A stretch of DNA of 64,000 nt from Pagrus major (taxonomy: Eukaryota > Chordata > Actinopteri > Spariformes > Sparidae). Below, one piece after another: positions 1-9,684 of this stretch. A program made the translations under genes and the position numbers. Numbering within the stretch: position 1 is the stretch's first letter; every line of letters begins with the position of its first letter. A model generated the notes under the pieces. It did not search any database. It was not told where the DNA came from and saw only the letters and a list, made by a program, of their open reading frames with translations. The stretch covers positions 30,765,315 to 30,829,314 of the forward strand of contig NC_133232.1 of assembly GCF_040436345.1 (NCBI RefSeq). Reading direction: 5' to 3'.

Positions 1-262
1 TTCAATGCACATTTCAACATCAACAAAAAAAGCCACAATCTTAATGACAAAGTGAAGACAATAATCGGCTGTTCTGCAAATAGTTTTGTGATAAAAGATA
101 AATAAAGGAACTCCTGAACAACCTGTGTCAAGTTCAGGCTTAAATTAACTTCTGACAAACCCCGCCCACTTCAGATTTAAACTCCACCCACTTCTGATTT
201 AAACTCCACCCACTCCCAGTTAAATCACCGCCCATTCCGAGTTACAATATGGATACAGATCA

Positions 263-268
263 TTTATT
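263..268 (-). terminator. candidate polyadenylation signal of the peptide gene
   Basis: AATAAA on the minus strand about 75 bases beyond the candidate stop codon at 342-344. It fits a short 3' untranslated region for the small peptide gene. It is a six-base match only and the last exon itself is uncertain. Confidence 0.35.
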
Positions 269-341
269 TGTCTGAACAGGTACAGATGCAGATAATGGGA
301 TTATGGGATTGTAATGTTTGTTTCAGCTATTAGTCAAATTC

Positions 342-1238
342 TCAGGCGTTGCCAGGGTAACGGCGGTACTGCTTGTGAAAAACTTCATATTTTGATCGCA
401 AAAATTGTCTTTTTCTTTGGCAAGTGACCGTGGTGTAAGCGGGATAATGCTTATTTGTATTTTTGCTAGATTAATAGGCTACCTTTCAGACCATGGGTGA
501 CTTTCACTTTTACCTAAGTCATATTTTAACGCCAACTCTTTACCTCCACTCAAGAATGACTTTTGGACTAATACTATGTTATTACTTCGTTAAGACAGTG
601 TACAAAGACATACAGTAGAGTATCAGCCTTACCATGTTTGCAAACTTCTCTTGTTGTGCTGACTCTTTAGCCCCTTAAAAAAACAGAACAATTTAATAAA
701 CTCATTATGTTTCCCATATTCGACAGATTTATGCAAATATCTGCATGATATCTGTCTTGTTTTTACCTTTATTCCAGGAGTCTCTTCCTCCATTGTGCTG
801 CATCAGAAGAGGATACAGATTATTCACCTCCCTCTGCTCCCCCTCGGCAGTGTTGGGTCCGTCTTCCACCTCTGACACTAACTTCTGAATGAAATCTGTC
901 GAGATGAAGCAACAACTTTCTCTCATCATCGTGTCATTATGGCTTTAAGAATACAGACAGATAATACGAGTGTTATCATGAAAGGATTTTAGAGTATTTT
1001 AGCAAAGACAGCTGCATTCATCTCAAAGGAAATGTATGAAAAAGATGAACAGAGTATGGTGGCGTTGCTGTATTTAAAAGGTCAAATTCAGTGAAAAATC
1101 TGTAAAATTGAGGAATATAACTTAAAGAGTCTCACCTGCCTGCGGCTCCAGGTTGGTGTCGGGGTACAGAGGTAGAGCATGCGTCCATCTTGCAGAACAA
1201 ATCACAGCTAAGAGGTAAAAGAGAGCTACAGAGAGCAT
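342..1238 (-). CDS. putative small secreted peptide precursor (unidentified)
   Basis: Spliced model read on the minus strand: exon 1 1136-1238, exon 2 767-895, exon 3 633-673, and possibly a last exon 342-368. Exon 1 starts MLSVALFYLLAVICSA, a typical signal peptide, then HALPLYPDTNLEPQA. Exon 2 continues DFIQKLVSEVEDGP and NNLYPLLMQHNGGRDSW. Exon 3 adds GAKESAQQEKFANM. Exons 1 and 2 have good GT donors and CAG acceptors and phases agree (1, 1, 0). The exon 3 acceptor is AAG and less certain. The last exon would add YRRYPGNA and a stop, and is speculative. A TATA box lies about 65 bases upstream of the ATG, and an AATAAA lies downstream at 268-263. The size (about 90-100 residues) and signal peptide suggest a hormone-like or other short secreted peptide. 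I do not recognise the family and see no clear dibasic or amidation site. Confidence 0.5.
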
Positions 1239-1299
1239 GGTGCCTTTATCTTTAGATGGTCAGATCCGGACTATACCTCTGCACAGCCAAGAACTTCAC

Positions 1300-1308
1300 T
1301 TATATATC
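1300..1308 (-). promoter_or_regulatory. TATA box of the peptide gene
   Basis: Reading the minus strand, GATATATAAG lies about 65 bases upstream of the ATG at 1238, with a short leader between. The spacing fits a start of transcription near 1270-1276. TATA promoters are usual for tissue-restricted peptide genes, which supports the coding call. Confidence 0.55.
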
Positions 1309-1839
1309 CTCAGGGGTCATCCATCACAATCTGATCAATACATTATCATCACACCCAGTCTCCTCCTTAATGGTTTTGACGCGATGGATCAGGCGTCATA
1401 GACACAATTTAGGGGACCCTGTCAATTGAGCCGCAGCCTATCTGTGCTTGTTCAGAGAGGCCTAACAAATGTTTGCTCTGCAGCAGTAATCAGCGGCTGT
1501 CCAGCGCAGCTACTGATGGTTTATGTCTGACACCATTTCTGTGTGATGGGTTGTTCATTGTGTCATTGCTCATGTCAGAGATCGCAGGTACACAGCTGCT
1601 GGATCTGTGTCACCTCAGGTTTTTACGTCACTTTGTGCTCAACGACTGACATTTTCTGAAGCGATTAATTGTGACTAACAGGGCAAATAGGTCACATTGT
1701 GGCAGACGTGTTGCAAATTTTGTTAATCGTGAGTTAAAGGTACAAACCTGGTTGCTTTAGTGTCTTTATTTCTGCACAGCTTTCATTTCTACATGTTGAT
1801 TGAAGGGTAGATGCTTTTTTTTACATTTTCTGTAGGAAG

Positions 1840-2815
1840 ACTTTGAAAATAGTTAAGTACAATTACTATTTTGAGGTACTTGTACTTTAGTATATTCATT
1901 TTATGCTACTTTATACTTCTACTCTAATGAGGACTGAAACTACCAAAATCAGAAATAAATTAAAAGAAATTAATTAATAGCTCAATAGATAAGTTAATAT
2001 GCCATTACATGCACCAAAAATTATATTGAAATAACTATAGTTAATATATGATATGTGATAGATTGATATATCTACTTTAATGTACCTGTGTATTTACCCT
2101 TTTATTAATCCAATTATTTATTTGCCATCTCATTACATGTCTATTTATTCATATTTAAATGTATTTATTTACACATTTATCATGTATTAATTTCCTCTTG
2201 TAGATAAAAAGAGGCAAATCAAAGCAGAAATATCAATTTATTTAACATTTTTATGTATCAATTAATCGCTACATTAATTTAGAATTTTATTTTTGGTGCA
2301 TTTGATGGCATATTAACTTAATTATTGAGTCATTTATCTATTTCTTTATTAATTTCTGATTTGGCAGGTTCAGATCTTCATACTAGTCCCCAAATAACGT
2401 CCTTTTTACTCCACTACATTTGTCTGACAACTTTAATTAGCACATACTTTGCAGGTTTTGGATAATAATACAAAATATACAAGTAATATATAAAATATAT
2501 AGTAATATTGTTGATTAAGATAAAACTTTATTGATCCCCAAGAAGAAATCCACGAACTACCCAGCAGATAAACTATATAAAGTAGTTAAACCACCTTTAG
2601 CAGCTTCAACATTAAAGTGATTAACACAATAATGCATCAAAAATTATAATCCAATAAATAATATATATATTATTCTTGAAATATGTCATTCTGCATACTG
2701 AGTACTTTTGCTACTTTAATTATACTTTGATGCTAATTAGTACTTCTACATATTTTTATGGTTTTTACTTCAATACAAGATCTGAGTACTTCCTCCACCT
2801 CTGTCTGCAGACGTC
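1840..2815. repeat. dispersed teleost repeat, interrupted by two insertions
   Basis: The text around TTGAGGTACTTGTACTTTAG, CTTTTTACTCCACTACATTT and CATACTGAGTACTTTTGCTA matches the style of an abundant fish repeat rich in GTACTT and ACTTTTACT words. It is split here by a long-inverted-repeat element (about 1923-2390) and by a piece near 2520-2560 resembling a LINE-like tail. Shorter relatives occur at 4285-4375 and 48000-48235. I recall the repeat but not a certain family name. Confidence 0.55.
1923..2390. mobile_element. miniature DNA transposon with long imperfect inverted repeats
   Basis: The left arm (about 1929-2025) and the reverse complement of the right arm (about 2283-2390) align over roughly 95-100 bases. 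Shared words include AAATCAGAAAT, AGTTAATATGCCAT and TGCACCAAAAAT. The centre is AT-rich with no reading frame. This is the shape of a non-autonomous inverted-repeat element. It sits inside the GTACTT-type repeat, so it is the younger of the two. I could not define the target-site duplication. Confidence 0.6.
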
Positions 2816-5213
2816 ACTGTACTGTACAATGTTAATCTTTCCATATGTAAGTTGCACTTTGCACAGAGGTCCAATTAAATCCAAAGCTCAAAATCCAAAT
2901 GTAATAATCAGTATGAAAAACAAGGATTCTGAGGTTAATTTTCAACTAGCCTATGATGTGGCATATTATCTTCCTTCTTTACTGACAACTGGTGCTAACC
3001 TACATTTTGTATTATTCCTGCTTTATTTGACTTTAATGTCCAGTGTTATACTCTTCTATTACTCTGAATACTGTGCTTTCTTTTCTTAAAGATTAGTGTG
3101 AAAAATAAGCTTCAAAAAAGAAATATAAAGGATAAAAAAAAGATCATGGTAAGGACTGGAGTAGCACTAAACTCAAACTACAGTTGAGGCTGAAATAAAC
3201 CTTAATAATAAACCAAAATGTTGGACAGATTCAGATTTTGACCTGATGATGGTGCAATTCTACTGCGGGTGAGTTGCACATCCTCTGAGCCATTCTGCTG
3301 GTGTGGCTTTAAATGTTAACTGTATGTAAAAAAGGAGTATTGGCTGAAGACAAGTGGCCAGCAAGGCCAAGGATGTACAGATGTCAGACAGTCCTGGTGG
3401 CTTTTTCTCATCACAGACTGGTTGTGTCCAAAATGTCATACCTGATGTTGAGCTGAAAACATGACATGTTTCCAAACATAATGTGTAAATAACTGCATTG
3501 AGAGTATTTTGGGAGAAATTAAAAAATATTTGACAACTTGTTTCATAAAAGCTTGAAATGTAAAAGGAAACTCAAGAGTAATTGTTTCAGAAAATATAAA
3601 ATAAAATCAAAACAAGTTCAGCCACAGGGCTTTTTGTCAAACTTGAAAGGTCACTAATGCTCCTCAGATGAGTGTACGTGGTGTCGGGTGATTTATAAGG
3701 TTGTCTCCACATCGCTGACATTGCTGCTGAAAACAACAACGTTTGATACATTTGGCTGCTGAACGGTCGACGAGAACAGGAGAGCTTTGGGTTTTAGGGT
3801 CGAGCAGTGACTCATGGAAAGAAACAATAACTGTCTAATAACTATCAGTAACTACCAAAGTTAAACTTACATACAGGATAATGTTGATGTGTTAACAGTG
3901 GTCATCAGGAATTCAATTCAATTCAAAAAACTTTATTTATCCCCGGGGGCAATTAAAGGCAAATGGAGTATTTGTACACAGACACAAACAAGTCAGCACA
4001 TTAAGTACACAAGTCAGCATGTAAGTACACAGACGTAAAACAAGACATAAAATAGATATAAACTCAGATATTTACAGTATTTACATGAGGTGCAAAGTAG
4101 CATTGCGACTTTAGTTGGTCCTGCATTCAAATTCAAAATGTGTCAAAGGTAAAAGTTCTGCATGACCCCTGGCTGTGAATAACAACATTACATCAATAAA
4201 ATGTTAACAATGATGCCACACTGTGTACACAAATGAGCTTCTTACTGTTGTAGGCCTTCCTGATTTAGTAAGAGGCAATCTATCTGCGTTAAAATGCTTT
4301 AGTACAGGTAAAGGTAAAGTACAAGTACCTCAAAATTGTACAGTAAATGTACTTAGTTAATTTGCACCGCTGGACAAACACAGAAATTCTTTAAAGCAGC
4401 ATAAATTTAGTTACAGACCAGAACCAACCAATTGTCTCCTGGAATGTTACTGAGATTAAAATCAAGACAAGACCAGAGTAACCTGAAAAGCATGTTCATC
4501 GTTTGTGTTGTCAATCTCCAAAACAACAGTCATTTAATTGCTGCTTTTGTCAACAAAGTATTGTTACCTTAAGATTTGACCTGGTGAAGGCAAGAAGACT
4601 ACATTTATCACAGTATCATTAGTCAGGTTGACACATATGTAGGTCAATAACTTCGGTGTTTCCTCTCACTTCTGAAACTAAAGTGTGTAACAGGTCGGCC
4701 TCCGTCTTATCTGATTTTGGAGGGAGCTCTGGGCCATTTTCCTAAACAAATGTTGTTGAACCAGTTGCATGTGAAAGCAGGAAGCAGCACCGGTACAATG
4801 CTACAACGTTTGAATGTTTTGCCCCAGCCAATTTCTGCCTCTTTTTTTGTAAACAATTAATCAATAATGAAAAAATTGGGGATGGTTAGTGTTCAGTAGA
4901 TTGACTAACCAATCACTCAACTAATTGTTCCAGCTCTTACATTAGAAATTCAGTTAAAGGGTTTTTTCACACAATTACAACAGATGCAATAATGTAAAGT
5001 CTTTATGAATTCTTGTATATCTATCAAAAACTTGTCTAAAATGTTAGAAAATAACATACACACACACACAACACTTGAGTTCAGTCTTGATTATAGGGAT
5101 ATAAAGGTCCAATTTTTACAACTCATGCCAACCAGAATCACAAAGAATGTCTCAAAATGCACAATATTCATCCAAGCAAACAAACATTATAAAATAATAA
5201 GCTGAGTTTTAAT
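2816..5213. other. intergenic DNA, no gene seen
   Basis: AT-rich sequence without a supportable coding exon. It contains a LINE-like tail at 3905-4010, a GTACTT-type repeat fragment at 4285-4375 and a short CA run near 5057-5068. The open frames here are short, have biased composition and lack splice or homology support. Confidence 0.6.
3905..4010 (-). repeat. LINE-like 3' tail fragment with GAATT-type repeat end
   Basis: Read on the minus strand, the sequence ends in a CCCCCGGGGATAAATAAAG motif followed by A-rich sequence and short direct repeats of the TTGAA type. A small palindrome, then ATAAAG, then a simple tandem tail is a recurrent 3' end of fish non-LTR retroposons. Similar ends occur at 2520-2545 (minus), 5218-5345 (minus) and 12030-12330 (plus). 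Confidence 0.4.
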
Positions 5214-5215
5214 AC

Positions 5216-5217
<2 letters not shown>

Positions 5218-5247
<30 letters not shown>

Positions 5248-5400
5248 TTTATTTATATACCACTTTTCTAAACAAGGTTGCAAAGGGCTTCACAGAAGAG
5301 AAAACAACAACAGATAAAACAATAAAAATCGAGACAAAACAACAGAAAAATATGAAACATCATGGGATAAAACAAGTAATAGTTACAGTACAATGATAAA
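5218..5400 (-). repeat. AAT microsatellite joined to a LINE-like 3' end
   Basis: A run of about nine AAT units (5218-5246) adjoins AACTTTATTTATATACCACTT and an AAAGGGCTTCACAG stretch. On the minus strand this reads as a retroposon-like end (ATAAATAAAGTT) followed by its tandem tail, a common dispersed fish repeat. There is no coding content. Confidence 0.45.
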
Positions 5401-5404
5401 ACAG

Positions 5405-5640
5405 TTATTACGTCATACGTCGAACCGGAAGTTGGGAAATGGGCGGGGATACATACGGTGAATAAAAAAGGTTTTAGGAGAACATCTACATTTTCTATTT
5501 TATTTTTTAGTCTAAGTTATCTATTCATATCATTATTAAATTGAAATAATAATATAATACAAAATAATATAATATAAAACTATTCGGACGAGACGTCACC
5601 GAGTCACGTGACGTGAGAACCCGGAAGTGGGTGTGGAGTG
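5405..5640 (+). promoter_or_regulatory. C1GALT1C1 promoter region with CRE, ETS and CLEAR-type sites
   Basis: Two modules lie about 190 bases apart. The first has TACGTCA (5409-5415) and an ETS site CCGGAAGT (5425-5432). The second has GACGTCA (5592-5598), the palindrome GTCACGTGAC (5603-5612) and another CCGGAAGT (5621-5628). ETS plus CRE is typical of TATA-less housekeeping promoters, and GTCACGTGAC equals the TFEB-type CLEAR consensus. The gene's coding exon starts behind a splice acceptor at 6863, so a non-coding first exon should begin here. The assignment is by position and motif only. Confidence 0.5.
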
Positions 5641-6863
5641 TTAAACATTACTGAACTGTTGACATATGTGGCTGTTAAATATCTTCCCTGGCTGTCGCTG
5701 GTAATCCGACCAAACAGGAAAAGTGGGAGCCGACAGACAGATAAAACAAGGAGCATCCTCTGACACGACAGTAAATGCTTTTTATTTGTTGTATTTATGT
5801 TGCTAACGAAGTCCACTTCGAGTTAGCCGTGTAGTGTAACGAAGGTAGGAAGCTAACAGCTAACCCTAACTGTTGGTGGTTACTGTATTAAGCTTTAAAT
5901 CCGCGGTTTAATGTAAAGACGTAAGATAGCGTTAATTCTAGCTGTTCAGAAGAGCTAATTTAGCTAAATGCCGATGTTAAAATCAGCTCAACAGTCACTG
6001 TTTTTAGTCAAAGTCAGACCAACCAGCTGTTTCATCTCCCTGCAACATCAGTATTTGTTGAAGGTTTAGCTACTCAGACCAAGATTAACACGTTTTGATG
6101 TGGTTTTAAATATGGCGTCAGCTAACGATTACCTTTTGATTTTCGATCAGTCGTTTAGCTGCGAAAAATAGGACAAAAGTTCAGCTACACAAAATGTGTT
6201 TCAGTTTTTTAGACTTTGGACTGATTGGAGAATTTCACCGTTCGAATAAATGAAAAACCATCTGAGGGAAATACTGATTGTGTACAGAGACGTGCTTCCA
6301 GCCAAGTCAAACATCACATAGCAGGATAGAAATGTGGCTTGCTTAATGTGATGAACAGTCAGAGACTGCACAACCAGTTTTTGAAAAGCTGTTGTGCCTC
6401 TAATTATAGATCACAGGGAGTTGGCTGTAGTTCTGGCCTGGTACTCTTGTATTTTAATCTCTCCTGTAGAGCTGCAATGAGTAGTCAATCGAAGGAAAAT
6501 TAGCTGCCGCCTATTCTGATAATTGATTAATCATTTTTCAAGCAAAAGTGTCATTTGCTGGTTCTTAAACATGGCTATACCCAGCAGCTGCAGATTGTGT
6601 TTATGCTGGTAAAGGGAGAGTAATCAGAGATTGCCTGGTGCCAAGCTATGAAGTGCTTTAAAGTAAAGTAAAATTAATGATGTAACAAAGTGGTGAAAAG
6701 TGTAAAGATATTGAAAAGAGAGTTATATCTCTTTTCTTACTTTTTGTTAGTCATTTCTGATTTATGCCTGTTAGGAGACCATTGCAGCCATCGTGACATA
6801 AGGAAATGAAAGCATTTTCAAATGTCTGTAAAGCTCAATTAGCGCATTTTCTCTCCCATCCAG
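5641..6863 (+). other. C1GALT1C1 non-coding 5' exon and first intron (inferred)
   Basis: No coding frame is seen. The stretch runs from the promoter to a CCCATCCAG acceptor ending at 6863. A fragment of the AATCGATTAAT-type fish repeat lies at 6469-6600. The exact donor of the non-coding exon was not fixed. Confidence 0.45.
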
Positions 6864-6871
6864 CTGCCAAA

Positions 6872-7825
6872 ATGTTGTCCGAAGGAGGCTCTTTCATGAA
6901 GGGGATGATCATGGGAGGCCTCTTCTGCTTGGTGCTGTCGCTCCTTGGTAGTTTCAGCCCATACACAGAGTCTGGGACAGACGATCATCATCATCATCAC
7001 GTCAAGGCCCCGAGTAAAGACGAGCTGACACACCTCTCTGAGAGTCAAATGCATGAGTTGAGCAATCACGTCCGGGTCTCTTGCGTCATCATGGTCCAGC
7101 CCAGGATTCTTGTATACTGGGCTGCTGCCATTGACACCTGGAGCAAACACTGTGATAAGGCTGTGTTTTACACCTCTGAATCCTCTAAGGCGCTCGAGGC
7201 AGTAGACCTGAAGGAGAAAGATGACTGGGCGAGGCTACGTAAAGCTCTGAAGCATGCTTATGACAACGCAGGAGACATGCGCTGGTTCTTTGTGGCACAA
7301 GGTACCACATTTGCCATCATCGAGAACTTAAAATACCTGGTGCTCACAAAGGATCCCAGCGAGCCCTTCTACATGGGCAACGTCATGAAGTCAGGGGAGC
7401 TCGAGTATGTGGCGTATGATAGTGGCATTGTTCTGAGCTATGAAGCTCTGAAAAGGTTAGTGCATGTTTTCCAGGATCAAGAAAAATGTCCGGAAAGAGG
7501 ACGTGCCCTGTGGAAACTGAGTGAAGACAAGCAGCTGGCCGTGTGTCTCAAATATACAGGCGTGTTCGCAGAGAACGGAGAAGATTCACAAGGAAAGGGC
7601 CTGTTCAACAGCAAGAACGTGGACAGCCTGATATCGGAAAGCATGAAGGAAAACCCCAATAATGTAGTGGAGGGCTGCTGCTCCGACTTGGCAGTCACAT
7701 TTAATGGGTTGTCCCCGACTCAGATGCAGGTGATGATGTTTGGAGTTTACAGACTTCGTCCTTTTGGCCACGATTTTCATGACTCGTTAGTGTTTCTCCC
7801 TCCTGAAGGTTCAAACAATGACTAG
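6872..7825 (+). CDS. C1GALT1C1: C1GALT1-specific chaperone 1 (Cosmc)
   Basis: ER-membrane chaperone needed to fold T-synthase (C1GALT1), the enzyme that builds the core 1 O-glycan. The product is 317 residues, against 318 in human. The start chosen is ATG 6872 (MLSEGGSFMKG), matching the mammalian start. A longer frame from 6806 crosses a splice acceptor (CAG ending 6863) and is not used. A type II membrane anchor spans about residues 8-27, followed by a His run. Family-wide segments include WTKHCDKA-like WSKHCDKA, FAIIENLKY, EDKQLAVCLKY, GVFAENGED and VVEGCCSD. The C-terminus LVFLPPEGSNND parallels the human end. The coding region is a single exon, as is usual for this gene. It lies tail-to-tail with MCTS1. 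Confidence 0.97.
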   Translation: MLSEGGSFMKGMIMGGLFCLVLSLLGSFSPYTESGTDDHHHHHVKAPSKDELTHLSESQMHELSNHVRVSCVIMVQPRILVYWAAAIDTWSKHCDKAVFYTSESSKALEAVDLKEKDDWARLRKALKHAYDNAGDMRWFFVAQGTTFAIIENLKYLVLTKDPSEPFYMGNVMKSGELEYVAYDSGIVLSYEALKRLVHVFQDQEKCPERGRALWKLSEDKQLAVCLKYTGVFAENGEDSQGKGLFNSKNVDSLISESMKENPNNVVEGCCSDLAVTFNGLSPTQMQVMMFGVYRLRPFGHDFHDSLVFLPPEGSNND

Positions 7826-8950
7826 AGACTCATTCCTTCAAGCTGGATGGGACATTTTGAATTGTTTTGCTTCTATGATGGCAAACCTAACTTTGGGGAG
7901 ATGGTTTCTTATGCTGTTTGTAAAACTGGATCCTTGGTGGGAATAATACTTTTATGTAATTTGTACCTTTTGCACTCGGCACAATCAGCACCCCATTCCT
8001 TTGTGGTGTAGGTGAACACAGTCCATGGGTGTGCCAGTCTTTTGAAAGGAGATAGAGCGGGGAAGTCAAATGTTTGACATGAGACTAGATTATCTGGAAT
8101 TTTTGGTTATTGTAATATTGTTATGTATCTTAAATGTTTGTCTTTGTGGTCTTAAAGCTGCATTAGAGTTATTAGGTGATACTGTTTCCTGAGAGTGAAA
8201 GTTTCTGACATTATTTAACTGTGTAAAGTGCGTGGCCATTTTAGCCACAACATGAACAACTTCTTTTTTTTTTTTTAATCTCTGAGAATAATTCACCCAA
8301 CTGAATTAAAGATTAATCAATCAATATCAATCAGTCAAACAATATTGCCTGAAATATGATGGCCTCGTCCAGATCTAAATTAAGGGCATTTCTTGCCACG
8401 TTAATCTTGGTTACGCTCCACATATGAAGAATTGGCCTTCGCAGCTAAAATGGAAAAGAATATACCACAATGTTGACTTGTGTGTTAAGTAAATTTTCTC
8501 TGTCACGCATTAAAAAAGACAAAAAAATTTAACTTTTTCCACTGATATTTTAAAATCACAGGCATCAGACTGACCACGAGTCCTTTAAAAAAAAAAAATA
8601 AATAAAAGTGACTTGGATAAAAATAAATTACTTTCTGGTTAAATTTAATGTGGTTTTGTGGTGCTGAATGATCTAATGAGGTGTGAGGATCAAGCAAACT
8701 GTGAATTATTTCTGGTAAAGGGAAATATTTGTACAGTTTAACGACTGCTTTGTTAACATGAACAATTTTTATACAGAACTGTAAATGTATTATTTTGCAA
8801 GCAGACTGTGGCCACCATTTTATACTCGGCCTTGATTATTGGTAAGACTGGCAACCACGTTGTTGCATGTTGACACTTACCTAATGTATATTAATGTGTT
8901 GCTGCTGTCGGGTAGGAAAATAATAAAATATTGCAGTTCTAATTGAAGCC
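7826..8950 (+). other. C1GALT1C1 3' untranslated region
   Basis: Non-coding sequence after the stop. An AATAAA at 8922-8927 followed by TTGCAGTTCT is the best candidate 3' end. An ATTAAA near 8305 is an alternative. Contains short poly-T and poly-A runs only. Confidence 0.5.
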
Positions 8951-9684
8951 CTGGTACTGTTGAAATACGCAGAGATCAGATAATAACAAAGGTTATTACC
9001 GAAACGGAACATGAGGGACCAATTGCATCACTCTCATTGATACAAATAGTATGGACAAATTATTAGAAATGCCTAGTACAGGTATAAAAACACAGATCAA
9101 CAACGCCATAAATTTCAAGTTGAATCAACACCACTTAAAAAAAAAAAAAAGCGTTATAGCCTTCATGAAGGTGAGAGTTTTTGCAGGGCTGTTGTATTAT
9201 AGATAGCACTGTTTTTAGTATACCTATGAAGAATATCATCTGATTTTTACTGAGAGCAACACCTTGTCAAGCAACAGTTTAACAGCTGGACACCTGTGAC
9301 CCTGCCACTCCTTCAGCCACTGTTTAAATATTTTCACATCCTGCATTGACGACAGACAGGCCACATTATTACTCCAGCTACACACACACACAACAGGAAA
9401 ACCAGGCAATCAAGATTACCCTGAAGCAATTAATCCAACACTAGTATCATGTTTACCATGAACTTAAAATCACAGGCAACTGAGATTAAGGTTCAAAGCA
9501 AGATCTTTCTTTTATTTGTGCATAATGGCGATTGATTCAAAGCCTCCAGCAGGTTACACAGCTATAGCCGTAGGTGTAAACAGTTGACTAGCAGCTCATG
9601 CCTAACTGTCAAGAGCTCCACACTTTCCGGGGGGTGGGGGGGTGGTGGCAGGTGCAGGGGCAGGCATTGCAGGTGATGATGTCA
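8951..9684 (-). other. gap between convergent genes and MCTS1 3' untranslated region
   Basis: Between the C1GALT1C1 end and the MCTS1 stop. On the minus strand an AATAAA at 9516-9511 lies about 170 bases past the MCTS1 stop and is its likely polyadenylation signal. Short CA and poly-A runs occur near 9137 and 9382. No gene is seen at 8951-9490. Confidence 0.5.

Noticed and set aside
2676-3089. 137-codon open frame, plus strand
   Set aside because: It starts inside a dispersed repeat, is rich in Tyr, Phe and Leu from AT-rich DNA, and has no recognisable domain or splice context.
5057-5068. Short CA run
   Set aside because: Too short to be a meaningful microsatellite or regulatory tract.
6806-6871. 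Extension of the C1GALT1C1 frame by 22 codons
   Set aside because: The segment crosses a CCATCCAG splice acceptor, and the mammalian protein starts at the later ATG (MLSE...).
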